64,000 bases of DNA from Gilliamella sp. Choc5-1 (GCF_001690595.1 NZ_LZHH01000118.1:1-64000), one strand, 5' to 3'; counted from the stretch's first letter, positions 9,479-19,816 are shown. Made by a program: numbers and translations. The notes: generated from the sequence alone by a model not told the origin.

Positions 9479-9570
9479 AAAAAGTTCCTTACTCTCTTCT
9501 TTAATTTACAACGTAAATGGATGAATTCCAAACGATAAGACTATATTTATTTTAACTACATTAATTTTAG

Positions 9571-10422
9571 TTACTTGCTAAACTTTTCACAGGCTTCAAG
9601 CGTGTTACTCATCAACATAGCAACTGTCATAGGACCAACGCCACCAGGAACTGGAGTTATCCAACCCGCTCGATTAACTGCAACATCAAACTCGACATCA
9701 CCAACAAGTTTACCGTCAGGTAAGCGGTTAATACCAACATCAATAACAATTGCTCCGGGTTTAATCCATTCCCCTTTAACATAGTTAGCAATACCGACTC
9801 CTGCAACAACAATATCAGCATTACTCACATGTTTGGCCAAATCAATGGTGCGACTATGAGTAATAGTGGTTGTGCAACCTAATAATAATAGCTCTAACGC
9901 CATAGGGCGACCAACAATACTAGATGCTCCAACCACTGTAGCATTTAAACCTGATAGATTAACACCTGTTGACTCAAGCATTTTAACTACACCATATGGT
10001 GTACATGGTCGCAATATAGGGTCACGTTGTAATAAGTGCCCAATATTGTAAGGATGAAAACCATCAACATCTTTACTTGGATCAATACGTTCAAGAACCT
10101 TGGTTTTGTCAATATTATCAGGCAAAGGAAGTTGCACTAAAATACCATGCACATCAGGACGTTGATTGAGTTCATCAATTAATGCTAACAACTCATCGGT
10201 AGTAGCCGTTGGGAAATCATAAGCAAAAGAAACAAAACCAACATCGTCGCACGCTTTTTGCTTATTTTTGACATAGATTTTTGATGCAGGGTCTGAACCT
10301 ACTTGTATAACAGCAAGTCCTGGAACAGATAAGCCACTTTCAATACGCTTGTTGACTTTGCTGGCAATTTCATTACGAATTTGTTGCGATAATGCCTTAC
10401 CATCAATTATTTGTGCACTCAT
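9571..10422 (-). CDS. folD: bifunctional methylene-THF dehydrogenase/methenyl-THF cyclohydrolase FolD
   Basis: Converts 5,10-methylene-THF to 10-formyl-THF in one-carbon metabolism. Family marks are the catalytic Lys in [14 protein letters not shown], the folate motif QLPLP, the NADP-binding [17 protein letters not shown] and the C-terminal [13 protein letters not shown] chose the third Met (10422), which has GGAAG nine bases upstream and gives the E. coli-like start MSAQIIDGK. The frame is open 27 bases further. The length, 283 residues, is normal (E. coli 288). Confidence 0.96.
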   Translation of the reverse strand: MSAQIIDGKALSQQIRNEIASKVNKRIESGLSVPGLAVIQVGSDPASKIYVKNKQKACDDVGFVSFAYDFPTATTDELLALIDELNQRPDVHGILVQLPLPDNIDKTKVLERIDPSKDVDGFHPYNIGHLLQRDPILRPCTPYGVVKMLESTGVNLSGLNATVVGASSIVGRPMALELLLLGCTTTITHSRTIDLAKHVSNADIVVAGVGIANYVKGEWIKPGAIVIDVGINRLPDGKLVGDVEFDVAVNRAGWITPVPGGVGPMTVAMLMSNTLEACEKFSK

Positions 10423-10491
10423 AAGCATAAGCTTCCGTTTAGCTATCATAGTAAAGGCATCATTTTCGCAAAAGTTTTTATTAATGTCTAT

Positions 10492-11187
10492 TTAGTTATT
10501 AATTGATTGATTAAGTTGAGTCAATATTTGTTTATATTGAACATCAATATCTGTAATAACTGAACAGACATGAGCTTCAAAAGCTTTTAATTTAGATTTT
10601 TGAGCCTTCCATTCATTTTTAGCAATTTGTTTGACTGCTCCTAAATTTTTAAAAAATTCAAAATGCAAAATACTTCCGCCCACAACATTATAAAGAATGT
10701 GTTGACCAATATCTTCTCCCTCTTTTTTAATATTATTAAAATGCTGGTAAGAGAATTGCGTATTACCATTTTCAGTAATAATCGATGCATGTAACAACTT
10801 GACTAAACGTTTATATAATTTATTTAATTCACTTTTTAGTTCACTATCATTGCTAATATGATTTTTTATTGCCTGCTCAAAAGTCATTTTAACTTCTAAC
10901 AATAAATTTAACGACTGTTGCTCTAACAGTGGTAATTGTTGGCGTAAATCTTGCTGAAAATAAACCAGTTTTTTTTGTAATGACGGATTGGGTAAGATAG
11001 ATCTGTTATTTAAAACCACATTACCATTTGGCATGATAGTTAAATCATCTTTTTTATTAAAAATATGCACGCTTTCTTTATTGATAGTAATATCATAGCT
11101 AGGTTTAACCCCACACTCTTTTTTTGCAGCAAATGCAGTGATAGGTAGTAATAAAGTAATCAATAATAATCTTTTTAACACATTCAT
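10492..11187 (-). CDS. yggN: YggN-like DUF2884 exported protein
   Basis: 231-residue protein with a signal peptide (MNVLKRLLLITLLLPITAFA, cleaved before AKKECG). It is related to E. coli YggN along its length: the early Cys, the block DLTIMPNGNVVLNN, a helical charged middle and a late VCS. Function is unknown; a periplasmic location is expected. An upstream TTG in frame at 11193 is less likely than ATG 11187. Nothing suggests an operon with folD. Immediately upstream lies an IS relic. Confidence 0.8.
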   Translation of the reverse strand: MNVLKRLLLITLLLPITAFAAKKECGVKPSYDITINKESVHIFNKKDDLTIMPNGNVVLNNRSILPNPSLQKKLVYFQQDLRQQLPLLEQQSLNLLLEVKMTFEQAIKNHISNDSELKSELNKLYKRLVKLLHASIITENGNTQFSYQHFNNIKKEGEDIGQHILYNVVGGSILHFEFFKNLGAVKQIAKNEWKAQKSKLKAFEAHVCSVITDIDVQYKQILTQLNQSINN

Positions 11188-11235
11188 ATCCAACTATTTA
11201 TTTAATTAATGATATGTAGGAAAACACCGAGTTGT

Positions 11236-11905
11236 TTACACTTCATGGTTAAAATAATACTCTAAAAACTCATAAGGCGTTTTTCCAAAAATCGCTTTAT
11301 GTGGTTTAACGGTATTATAAAAATTAATAAAGCGTTTAAGTTTTTGTTTTCTATCTTTTGAATCGCTAAATATATGCTGATTATGCCACATCTCCATTAA
11401 AGTTCGTATCACTCTTTCGGCTTTCCCATTCATTTGTGGGCAGGTAATTTTTACTTGATATACCGGTTATCACACAGTTTATTTAAATAAATCAATACAG
11501 TAGTGTTTTTGTTAAAAAGTTTCAGGAGTGTACTACGTTTATGTATAAAAACAATAAAAATCAAATATATATAAGCAGGTAAATATTCTTTGGTTTGTTG
11601 CTTGGTTTGATTTTTAAGTAACGGCAAACTTTAGGTATCCGCCTGTCGCATTTCGCTTAGATAAGTTTTGTTATCGCCTTTAGCTTGTCGCCTTAATTTA
11701 TTTTCAATGGACTTTTCAAGTTTAAACAGATATTAATACTCAGCTAATCGTTTTATAACGTTTATTCTTACTGCTTAAAGGGAAAAACTCCAATCGGGTT
11801 TTGTTTAGAATGTTTTAAATAGTCGGACAACCATAAAGCGTTTAGCCAAATTGGTGACAGTTATTTTTCTTTTTGATATCAGAGCTCTATCACTTGTCTG
11901 TGATA
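11236..11905 (-). pseudogene. IS481-type transposase relic (copy B)
   Basis: Decayed IS481-family transposase. From the 5' side it shows an N-terminal helix-turn-helix trace (VTNLAKRF), then ENKLRRQAKGDNKTYL, a trace of the region after DTKYLPLL (SLPLLKNQTKQQTKEYL), and finally an open 65-codon C-terminal piece (11236-11433) with CPQMNGKAERVIRTLMEMWH and FYNTVKPHKAIFGKTPYEFL. Stops and frameshifts interrupt it, and the centre of the DDE core is deleted. It shares that deletion with copy A at 310-666, which lies in the opposite orientation. From 11906 to grxA I see nothing coding. Confidence 0.75.
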
Positions 11906-12225
11906 AGGCGTTAGTTTTGTTTTTTATGAAAATATCAATAAAATCAATATTTTTATGAAATTTTTATACCAATAAATTCTCTTTTATTGTGGTAAAAAAG
12001 GATCGATAAGTTGCCTTTTATGGTGTGTGATGTTTTGAATGGTCAATCTAAATTGTGAAAAAATAAGCAACCAATTGCAAGTTTTTATATATAAAGACTG
12101 ATTAGCTTTTAAAGTGTATCATCAATAGATATAATCTATTTAATTAACTATATTTAACAACTTTTTTTTAATTAAAAGTAACGTATAGTAATGACATATT
12201 AAAAACAACTTATTCGAGGTGACAA

Positions 12226-12492
12226 ATGTATACTGTAATTTTTGGACGTCAAGGTTGTCCTTATTGTGTTCGTGCTAAAGAGTTAGCCGAAAAACTATCT
12301 CAAGAGCGTGATGATTTTTCTTATCGTTATGTGGATATAAATGCTGAAGGTATTACTAAAGAAGATCTTTCTAAAAGCGTTGGCAAACCTGTTGAAACAG
12401 TGCCTCAAATCTTTATTGATGAAAAACCAATCGGCGGTTGTACAGATTTTGAAGCTTATGCAAAAGAACATTTAGGTTTATTTAAAGAATAA
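12226..12492 (+). CDS. grxA: glutaredoxin 1
   Basis: 88-residue dithiol glutaredoxin close to E. coli GrxA. It has the active-site CPYC at residues 11-14, the glutathione-site TVPQIF and the GGCTDFEAY end. It reduces ribonucleotide reductase and protein disulfides using glutathione. ATG 12226 follows GAGGTG at good spacing. It is monocistronic, ended by a strong hairpin. In E. coli the equivalent of the Cys in GGCTDF is a Tyr, so there is one extra Cys here. Confidence 0.95.
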   Translation: MYTVIFGRQGCPYCVRAKELAEKLSQERDDFSYRYVDINAEGITKEDLSKSVGKPVETVPQIFIDEKPIGGCTDFEAYAKEHLGLFKE

Positions 12493-12514
12493 TGTAAACG
12501 AGTGTATTAAGTTC

Positions 12515-12538
12515 AAGCCACTATTTGGTGGCTTTTTA
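12515..12538. terminator. bidirectional terminator between grxA and tsaB
   Basis: AAGCCAC-TATTTG-GTGGCTT forms a perfect 7-bp stem followed by T residues on the + strand and T residues on the - strand as well. It sits between the convergent ends of grxA and tsaB. Confidence 0.85.
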
Positions 12539-12552
12539 ATGTTTACTTATTA

Positions 12553-13233
12553 TTAACGACCTGGTAACTTTTTCCAAGTCACTTCGTTACGTAAATAAGT
12601 TGGCTCAACATATTCAACATTCACAATTTCATTCTTTTGCCATTTATTTTTAGCAAGAACAATAAGATCTTGGGCATGGGGTAATAAGATGTCGCTTTGC
12701 TTTACTCCATTAATCATATCAGGATAAGTTTGCCAACCCGTACCAGCACAATAATCATTTTGACTAATATGCTTTACCGTTTCTATTACTTTTTCAGGCC
12801 CAATAACACACTCAGCAATAACCGTTTGCCATTGTTCGTTAACATAATGGTATTGACCTAAATAGACTTCATTCATTCTAGCATCAATTGCGGCAATAAC
12901 ATTTGTTGCTTGTGTTGTTCGGTAAACACCTTGTGCCAAAGTCATTAATGTTGATACACCTATCATGGGTTTATCAATACCTAATGCTAAACCTTGAGCC
13001 ACGCCAATACCAATTCTAACCCCAGTAAAACTACCTGGACCTTGTCCAAAAGCAATTGCATCCACTTGCGTAAGTGAACAGTCTGATTGTTTAAGAAGTC
13101 TGTCTACCATCGGTAATATTTGTTTCGTATGATCACGAGTCGATACAATAAAATCGTGAGTGATTTCGTTACAGTAGAGTAAAGCTGCCGAACAAGCTTC
13201 TGTCGAGGTATCAATGGCTAAAATAGTACTCAT
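12553..13233 (-). CDS. tsaB: tRNA t6A37 modification protein TsaB
   Basis: Scaffold/partner subunit of the TsaBDE complex that makes N6-threonylcarbamoyladenosine at tRNA position 37. The ASKHA-fold start ILAIDTSTEACSAAL and the block AIAFGQGPGSFTGVRIG are diagnostic. The 226 residues match E. coli TsaB (231). It lies 31 bases downstream of yoaA on the same strand, as in E. coli. Confidence 0.95.
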   Translation of the reverse strand: MSTILAIDTSTEACSAALLYCNEITHDFIVSTRDHTKQILPMVDRLLKQSDCSLTQVDAIAFGQGPGSFTGVRIGIGVAQGLALGIDKPMIGVSTLMTLAQGVYRTTQATNVIAAIDARMNEVYLGQYHYVNEQWQTVIAECVIGPEKVIETVKHISQNDYCAGTGWQTYPDMINGVKQSDILLPHAQDLIVLAKNKWQKNEIVNVEYVEPTYLRNEVTWKKLPGR

Positions 13234-13264
13234 GTTTTTTCCAAAATATTTTATCTATTGTCAT

Positions 13265-15169
13265 TTAGCTTTTCGTTGTTAAAAAGTTTATAACTTTTTT
13301 TATATCCCGTGTTCTTGGTGAAGGCGGTAAGCTATTAATAAATGTTGCACCATAAGGTCGCATTACTAAACGATTATCGCAAATAATAACTGCACCACGA
13401 TCATTGTGATGACGAATTAATCGCCCTACACCTTGTTTTAAGGTGATAACAGCTTCCGGCAATTGTATATCATTAAATGCATCCCCGCCCTGCATTTGAC
13501 AATCTTCCATACGAGCTTTAATTAACGGATCATCAGGCGAGGTAAACGGCAATTTATCTATAATAACACATGAGAGTGTATCTCCTCTAACATCAATCCC
13601 TTCCCAAAAGCTGCTGGTAGCAATAAGTAACGCATTGCCAGTATGAATAAACTGTTCAAGCAATTTAACTTTACTGGTTTCGCCTTGTACGAGTACCGGT
13701 AATTGGGTTAATTCTCGAAACTGTTTAGCCAGTGCATTCATCATTGCGTATGAGGTACACAAAAAGAAACAACGTCCATTATTAGCTTCAATAACGGGCA
13801 ATAAAATATTGGCTAATTTTTCAGCGTTACCTTGTTCGTTTGGTGATGGAATATAACGTGGAACACACAAAATCGTCTGATTAATATAATCAAATGGGCT
13901 TTCTAATATTAGCGAATCTGCATTAGTTAGCCCTAAACGTTTAGTAAAATAATCTAATTGATTATCAACCGATAACGTTGCAGACGTAAAAATCCAACTG
14001 CCTTTACGTTCAGTAAGTAATTCTGTAAATTTATCAGCCACAGACAGCGGTGTCAAAGCAAAGATAAAGGAGTTGTAGCTACTTTCATACCAGTAACTAA
14101 AACCTGTTATATTGGTTTGCTGTAATCGCTTTAAAAGCATAGTATATTGCTTAATGCGTTCAAGACAGTTATCTAACGTTGTCGAACGTCCAACGGCTAA
14201 TAACAAAACTTCTTGACAAAAATCTAATGCATCGACAAGATAAGAAATCTCTTTTTTAACCGCTTCTTGGTTAAATAAAAACCGCAAGTTACCTTTTGGT
14301 GGCTGTTGACTAATAACAATTCGCAAGTCTTGCGTGCATTTTTGTAGTTTGTCCACACATTGCTGTAGCTGAGGCATATCTTTGACTTCGGTACGATAAG
14401 CTAAATTAATTTCTTTTGCTAGATCAAAAAGTTGACGGCTAGTTAGCTGTTCTCCAAAATAGTGGCAAGCAAGATCGGGTAATTGATGAGCCTCATCAAA
14501 GATCATAACATCTGCTTTAGGAATAAGTTCACCAAAACCGGTATCTTTTACTACAACATCAGCTAAAAACAAATGATGGTTAACCACAACAATATCTGCA
14601 TTTAAAGCTCGTTTGCGCGCTTTGACAACATAACAATCACTATAGTGTTCACAATCACTTCCTAAACAATTATCATTTGTGCTTGTTAATATTGGCCAAA
14701 TAGAATTATCTTCTGTGACAGTTGTGCATTTGCTAATATCCCCGTCTTTGGTTCTAATTGACCAATTTTTAACACGCGCTAAATCAGCGCGTAACTCCTT
14801 ATCAAGGTCACCTGCTGCTGCATATTGATGATACATTCTTTCTAAACAAAGATAATTAGCTCGACCTTTAAGTAGGGCTATTTTGCCTGTATAATTTAAT
14901 GCTTTTTTTATTATTGGTAAGTCTTTGCTGAATAACTGTTCCTGTAAATTTTTAGAGCCAGTTGAAAGTATTACTTTTTTATCACTACGCAGTGCGGGTA
15001 CTAAATAAGCAAAAGTTTTGCCAGTCCCTGTTCCTGCTTCAACCACAAGAGCATGCTGTTTTTTTATTGATTCAGAGACTTTACTTGCCATATTGCGTTG
15101 TGGCTCTCTTGCCACAAATCCATCTATAACCTTAGCAAGTAAACCATCCTCTGCAAAATCATCAATCAC
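13265..15169 (-). CDS. yoaA: DinG-family ATP-dependent helicase YoaA
   Basis: XPD/DinG-type superfamily 2 helicase of 634 residues (E. coli YoaA 636). Walker A GTGTGKT is at about 46-52. The iron-sulfur cluster Cys set is visible (CLERMY, then CLGSDCEHYSDC near 165-180). The DEAH box is in VMIFDEAHQLPDLA, motif V/VI region near WEGIDVRG and QGVGRLIRH. In E. coli YoaA works with the polymerase clamp-loader subunit HolC in replication repair; that role is inferred here from homology. No LexA box is seen upstream. Confidence 0.95.
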   Translation of the reverse strand: MIDDFAEDGLLAKVIDGFVAREPQRNMASKVSESIKKQHALVVEAGTGTGKTFAYLVPALRSDKKVILSTGSKNLQEQLFSKDLPIIKKALNYTGKIALLKGRANYLCLERMYHQYAAAGDLDKELRADLARVKNWSIRTKDGDISKCTTVTEDNSIWPILTSTNDNCLGSDCEHYSDCYVVKARKRALNADIVVVNHHLFLADVVVKDTGFGELIPKADVMIFDEAHQLPDLACHYFGEQLTSRQLFDLAKEINLAYRTEVKDMPQLQQCVDKLQKCTQDLRIVISQQPPKGNLRFLFNQEAVKKEISYLVDALDFCQEVLLLAVGRSTTLDNCLERIKQYTMLLKRLQQTNITGFSYWYESSYNSFIFALTPLSVADKFTELLTERKGSWIFTSATLSVDNQLDYFTKRLGLTNADSLILESPFDYINQTILCVPRYIPSPNEQGNAEKLANILLPVIEANNGRCFFLCTSYAMMNALAKQFRELTQLPVLVQGETSKVKLLEQFIHTGNALLIATSSFWEGIDVRGDTLSCVIIDKLPFTSPDDPLIKARMEDCQMQGGDAFNDIQLPEAVITLKQGVGRLIRHHNDRGAVIICDNRLVMRPYGATFINSLPPSPRTRDIKKVINFLTTKS

Positions 15170-15536
15170 TTAAATATACCCAATAAAAAGCTAAGTTCAA
15201 CACACCAATAAAATTAAAAAAATATATTCTAAGAAAAATAAAACGTTATGAAAATATAATGACTCATTTCAAAAATGAGATGAATTTATTATTGCTGAAT
15301 TGAATAATTAAAAAAACTTAATATACTATATCAATTAATATTTTCAAAATATAGGTATCTACAAAGCATAGTATATTAACTACTTGAAACTGCCAGATAT
15401 AGCATAAAAATTAAAATTTTAGTTTTTATTTATTACCAATTTTATTAACAGTTAATTAAAAATAAATTATTGCATCATCCTCTTTTACAATTATGATCAT
15501 CACAATATTACTATTTTGTATATTAATTAAGTGAAT
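15170..15536. other. intergenic, A/T-rich, one hairpin
   Basis: No gene seen. A perfect 7-bp hairpin CTCATTT-CAA-AAATGAG is at 15263-15279, without a T-run. The yoaA promoter and the end of the glycan operon transcript must lie here, but no convincing -35/-10 pair or terminator is visible. Confidence 0.4.
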
Positions 15537-16730
15537 TTATCCTAAATAAGGTGATATACATCTGCTAAATTCATCATTGTCTACTTTTGCTAAAAAAGTT
15601 TTATAAAATACAATTTGTTTCGCATTCGGATTATTAGGAGACCAAATTTGATCATAACAATATGGTATTTCTACTAATAGATTATTTTTTTTCAAATAGG
15701 AACTATCTACCAAATTATTACACGTTTGTCGGTAATAGTCTTTCCATTTTTTACGCATTATTAAATTAAAATCGTCTGTTTTTTCAAATAGATTTGATTC
15801 TGAATAAATGGTTAAACATGGTTTATTGAATGCTGCTGTAATATGCACTATAGAAGTATCAACAGTAATAACATATTCAGCTTTTTTGATTAAAGCAATG
15901 ACATCTAAAATGGTGTTTGATTTAAATATTAATCCTAAGTCAAGTTTAACATTTTTAAGTTTATTGGGTTCACCAATAAAAATAATTTTATGATCTGGTT
16001 TGTTTTTTTTCATCAGTGAAACAATATGCTCCATTTGCCATTGAGACAATTCACGCTTTCTTGCTCCGCCAAAAGGGTTAATAATAACAAATTTATCTAT
16101 ATTATTTTCTAATATAAAATCATCAACATTTTTTTTATTATTATCTAAAGTATAAAGATCATAGCTTCCATCATAATTTTTAATGTTCATATACTCATAT
16201 ATTTTATTTAACTGATTAGTAATATGAGCATTATTATTATAATAAGGAATTGAAATATTATATGATTTTACATTACTTTTATTAAATCCCATCAAATGAG
16301 TTGAGTTAGTAAATGCACAAAATATAATTTTACGCATTTCAAATGAATAAAATGGTCTTGTATCAATTACTAAATCAAAATGATGCTTTCTAATTTTTTG
16401 TATAGTTTTAAATAAATCCTTTAATGAATAATCGTTATAACTAAATGTAGCTCTAACATTAGGATTATTTTTAAGAATATCTAAACTTGATTGTTGCGAA
16501 GAAACATAAACATCATAACCAGCTTGAGCAAGATTTTTTATTAAAGCGGTAGTTACAACCATATCGCCAATTTTATCATTACGAGCTATTAAAATAGTTT
16601 TTATTTTTGACGGTTCAAATATTGTTTTTCTTTTAGGAAAGAAACACATTAGAATTTTATTTAAAAAGTTAAAAAAATATAGTTTTATTTTTTTTCGAAT
16701 AAACTTTAATTGCCAAGAAAAATGACTCAT
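15537..16730 (-). CDS. glycosyltransferase family 9 (heptosyltransferase-like)
   Basis: 397-residue cytoplasmic GT-B protein of the LPS heptosyltransferase type. After a basic N-terminus of about 40 residues come TILIARNDKIGDMVVTTALI, DLVIDTRPF, the donor-site turn VIINPFGGARKRELSQWQ and YVITVDTSIVHITAAFNKP, all typical of GT9. It adds a sugar, in the family usually ADP-heptose, to lipid A core. It is the last gene of the long - strand glycan operon. Unlike WaaC/WaaF/WaaQ it has an extended C-terminal tail, so the acceptor cannot be named. Confidence 0.85.
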   Translation of the reverse strand: MSHFSWQLKFIRKKIKLYFFNFLNKILMCFFPKRKTIFEPSKIKTILIARNDKIGDMVVTTALIKNLAQAGYDVYVSSQQSSLDILKNNPNVRATFSYNDYSLKDLFKTIQKIRKHHFDLVIDTRPFYSFEMRKIIFCAFTNSTHLMGFNKSNVKSYNISIPYYNNNAHITNQLNKIYEYMNIKNYDGSYDLYTLDNNKKNVDDFILENNIDKFVIINPFGGARKRELSQWQMEHIVSLMKKNKPDHKIIFIGEPNKLKNVKLDLGLIFKSNTILDVIALIKKAEYVITVDTSIVHITAAFNKPCLTIYSESNLFEKTDDFNLIMRKKWKDYYRQTCNNLVDSSYLKKNNLLVEIPYCYDQIWSPNNPNAKQIVFYKTFLAKVDNDEFSRCISPYLG

Positions 16731-16751
16731 AACTAGATTTCCTATGATATT

Positions 16752-17705
16752 TTATTTCTTTTTTCTGTATTTTAATAATAAGTATTGAATGAAAAATTTT
16801 ATTCCTTTATAAAAGTCACCTTTTCTAAAGAATGATTTCGCATATATACGATAGTCATTAACTCTCATTCTAGGTAGATAACTTTCTAAAGGTTTATTAG
16901 CCCATGGTGTAAAATGCTTGTAAAATACATATAAATTTTGTGCCATTCCTTTATGTTCTTGATACCAAGGTTTTCTAGCACCAGTAAAGTGGATAAAAAA
17001 TGGTAGAATATCTTCATTATCAAAGATTTTATTCTTTTCTGTTTCAGTCATCCATGTAAATAAATAATTCCATCTACAATCAACATACTTAACTTTATTT
17101 TGAAGAATAAGATTTAAAGCATCTTGATCAGGATAAACAAGTCTATATTGTTGCGGATTTAACAAAACTGAATTAACTTTATTTTCTATGTCAGAATCAC
17201 ACCAATTTTTTGTATTAATATAGAGAAAACCCGAATTAAAATAATTATCTGAACTTAACTCCAAACGAGTAATATTTTTTTCAATATTTTTTGAAATTAG
17301 AGAGTCAGAAACAACAGCACAAACCACTGAATCAATATCAATCTGATTAATTGAAGATATATCACGAAAACATAATATATCAGCATCCAAATATATAAAT
17401 TTATCAACTTCATTCTTTAGTAATCGAGGCACAAGAAGTCGAATATACATTGATCGATTGATATGCTGTAATTGGTGTTCAGTCTGGTATTTATCTAATT
17501 CATTGTTTTCAATAAAATAACTTTTAATAGAAACATTCAATTGTTGTAATGTGTGAACAGCCTCTTTTGGAACATCATAAAGAAATACATGAAATTGAAG
17601 ATGGTTACCTAAATTATTTAATTGAATTGATTTTATTGCTATAGCTACATATTCGAGATAATTACCATCAGTACAAAAGGCTACATTTATCACTTCATTT
17701 TTCAT
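16752..17705 (-). CDS. glycosyltransferase family 8 (LPS WaaJ/WaaO-type)
   Basis: 317-residue retaining GT-A enzyme. The nucleotide-sugar motifs are AFCTDGNYLEYVAIAIKS at the N-terminus and the metal-binding DxD in FIYLDADILC (about 102-111). NSGFLYIN, YPDQDALNLIL and the late FIHFTGARKPW complete the GT8 pattern, followed by a basic C-terminal helix of the LPS-core subfamily. The likely donor is UDP-glucose or UDP-galactose, which fits galE in the same cluster. A second GT8 gene is two positions upstream. Confidence 0.88.
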   Translation of the reverse strand: MKNEVINVAFCTDGNYLEYVAIAIKSIQLNNLGNHLQFHVFLYDVPKEAVHTLQQLNVSIKSYFIENNELDKYQTEHQLQHINRSMYIRLLVPRLLKNEVDKFIYLDADILCFRDISSINQIDIDSVVCAVVSDSLISKNIEKNITRLELSSDNYFNSGFLYINTKNWCDSDIENKVNSVLLNPQQYRLVYPDQDALNLILQNKVKYVDCRWNYLFTWMTETEKNKIFDNEDILPFFIHFTGARKPWYQEHKGMAQNLYVFYKHFTPWANKPLESYLPRMRVNDYRIYAKSFFRKGDFYKGIKFFIQYLLLKYRKKK

Positions 17706-17757
17706 ATAAATTGTCCTTGTTATAGCATTAACAATAAATTACTGTTTATATCTTGAG

Positions 17758-18747
17758 TTATTTTCCAGTTTCACGCCTAATATATCGATAGTACAAACTA
17801 CCCCAAAACCAAATGGCTAGACAATTACTTTTTATTATATTCATTTTTTTGATATCACTTTTTGGTAAGTACTTTTTATTTACCAATTTCATATCACTAG
17901 TAAATTTTAGATCTTTATTTAAATAATAATAAATTTTTTTATAGTTAAATTGTTTTAAATATTCAATAAGAAGCCTTACTTTTAATTTAACTACTATAGA
18001 TTGAACTCGCTGGTGAATCTCTTCTTTGTCGTTTTTATTGTAATTATGCTTCAAATAATACTCAATCCGTTCCCAAGTTACTATATTCTGTAAATATAAT
18101 TCAATAGTAGCAATTGAATTTGTTACCGATTTTTCTCTATATAAATAGTTGAATAAATGATCTTTAACTACAGCAACTTCGCATTGGCTTATAGCTTTAA
18201 TAGTAAAAAAGATATCCTCACAAATTTTAAGGTCAGTATCAAAAGTAATATTTTTATCGAGTAAAAAAGAACGTTTAATTAGCATGCCTGAAATATGAAA
18301 ACTTTTTCTGATAAAACTATTAAGTATATTTCCTTCTTCAAAAGGTAGATATTCTTTAATACTTTTATTCTTTTTTACTCGATAAAAACCACAATAAACA
18401 ATGTTAAAATTGGTTTGTTGTTGGCGAATTAACATTTTCTCAAAAAAAGAAGATTCATAAGTATCATCACTATCTAAAAAACAGATAAACTCACCTGATG
18501 CATATTTAAGAGCATTATTTCTGGCAACAGACACACCACTGTTATTTTGATGATAAACAATAGTTTTAGCATTTTTTTGTTGGTATTCATCTATAAATAT
18601 ACCTGTGCCATCAGTTGACCCATCATCTATAATGATTATTTGATAATTTTGATAGGTTTGAGCTTCTATTGATTTTAATGTTTTTTCAATAACATCTCTT
18701 GTATTGTATGCTGGTATAATTACGGATATAAGAGGAGTATTATTCAT
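17758..18747 (-). CDS. glycosyltransferase family 2
   Basis: 329-residue inverting GT-A enzyme. The family start ISVIIPAYNTRDVIEKTLKS leads to IIIIDDGSTDGTG and to the metal-binding LDSDD (CFLDSDDTYE, near 90). The acceptor half contains the expected ED in KICEDIFF. No strong membrane segments are present, so it acts at the cytoplasmic face. Donor and linkage cannot be told. It lies in the glycan operon between two GT8 genes. Confidence 0.88.
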   Translation of the reverse strand: MNNTPLISVIIPAYNTRDVIEKTLKSIEAQTYQNYQIIIIDDGSTDGTGIFIDEYQQKNAKTIVYHQNNSGVSVARNNALKYASGEFICFLDSDDTYESSFFEKMLIRQQQTNFNIVYCGFYRVKKNKSIKEYLPFEEGNILNSFIRKSFHISGMLIKRSFLLDKNITFDTDLKICEDIFFTIKAISQCEVAVVKDHLFNYLYREKSVTNSIATIELYLQNIVTWERIEYYLKHNYNKNDKEEIHQRVQSIVVKLKVRLLIEYLKQFNYKKIYYYLNKDLKFTSDMKLVNKKYLPKSDIKKMNIIKSNCLAIWFWGSLYYRYIRRETGK

Positions 18748-18835
18748 ATATGCCTTTAGTAACTTTTTAATTATAAATATATTGATTATCTAAAACTACT
18801 TATTAGGATAAATATAAAAAATGATCATTGTTTGA

Positions 18836-19816
18836 TTATTTTTTAAATAATTTATGTTTTAAATATAACAAGTAGTAAAGAAAAGCACAGATATATTTTC
18901 TTTGAGTGATTAAAAATTTAGCATAACGTCTGGTTGTAGATGGGGAAAGATTATTTGCTAAGGCTAGCTTGGCTTGATACCAAGGTGAGCCATCAATGAA
19001 TTTTTGATAAGTTGATGTCAAATAGAGTTTAAACCAAGGTTTACTGCCTGAAGTATAATGTATAAAAACTGCACCGGTTTCAGCTTTTTGTTGATCTTCA
19101 TAGCCACCAACACTTAATAAAGTAAGACAATTATATTTTGTGGGTAAGTAATAAATATTATTACTTAATAAAATATTTAGCACATCCTGATCGGGAAATT
19201 TATAAGCAATCCCTTCATTTAATAACTTAAGTGCTTTTTCTGTGATATTAGCCTCATTCCACTTTTTCAAGTTGTATAACAAAACTCCAGAATTAAAATA
19301 ACTACCATACTCAATTTGAAATTTCTTACATTGGGAATTTTGTGTATTTTCAACATCAGGTACTGCAGCAATAATTTTATCGCCTATATTTACACTAAAT
19401 AGTTCATCCAATGATGCCAAACATAAAGTATCACTATCAACATAAAGTAATTTAGTTACTTCTTTAGGAATAACTAATGGAGCAATAATTCGCAAACAAG
19501 CAGAAATAGGAAAATATTTTGTATTGTTAGCGTGAATCTTAAATTTATCATTCAGATAGTATTGCGTTATTGAAACATGATTTGATGAAAGCTGTTCTAT
19601 TTTACATTTATTATCATTTGATACGTTTTGCATAAATAAATGAAAATGTAATTTTTTATTTGGATTATTGCTAATAATAGAATACATATTAACGCCAGCT
19701 GGTAAAGCATAATTATCATCAAAGCATAGTAAAATATGCCATTGTGTATCAGTATCATTACTTTCATTACCAATAATAGTTTTTTTATCTTCTATGAACT
19801 TAGTTACATCTATCAT
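18836..19816 (-). CDS. glycosyltransferase family 8
   Basis: 326-residue GT8 enzyme. CFDDNYALPAGVNMYSI marks the nucleotide site, LLYVDSDTLC the DxD, and NSGVLLYNLKKW, FPDQDVLNILL and VFIHYTSGSKPW the rest of the fold. It ends in a basic helix-rich tail of LPS-type GT8 enzymes. It is a distant paralogue of the GT8 at 16752-17705. The two probably add successive alpha-linked hexoses, but the donor sugars are not identifiable. Confidence 0.87.
   Translation of the reverse strand: MIDVTKFIEDKKTIIGNESNDTDTQWHILLCFDDNYALPAGVNMYSIISNNPNKKLHFHLFMQNVSNDNKCKIEQLSSNHVSITQYYLNDKFKIHANNTKYFPISACLRIIAPLVIPKEVTKLLYVDSDTLCLASLDELFSVNIGDKIIAAVPDVENTQNSQCKKFQIEYGSYFNSGVLLYNLKKWNEANITEKALKLLNEGIAYKFPDQDVLNILLSNNIYYLPTKYNCLTLLSVGGYEDQQKAETGAVFIHYTSGSKPWFKLYLTSTYQKFIDGSPWYQAKLALANNLSPSTTRRYAKFLITQRKYICAFLYYLLYLKHKLFKK

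Noticed and set aside
310-11905. Active composite transposon
   Set aside because: Both transposase copies are full of stops and lack the catalytic core; only relic status is supportable.
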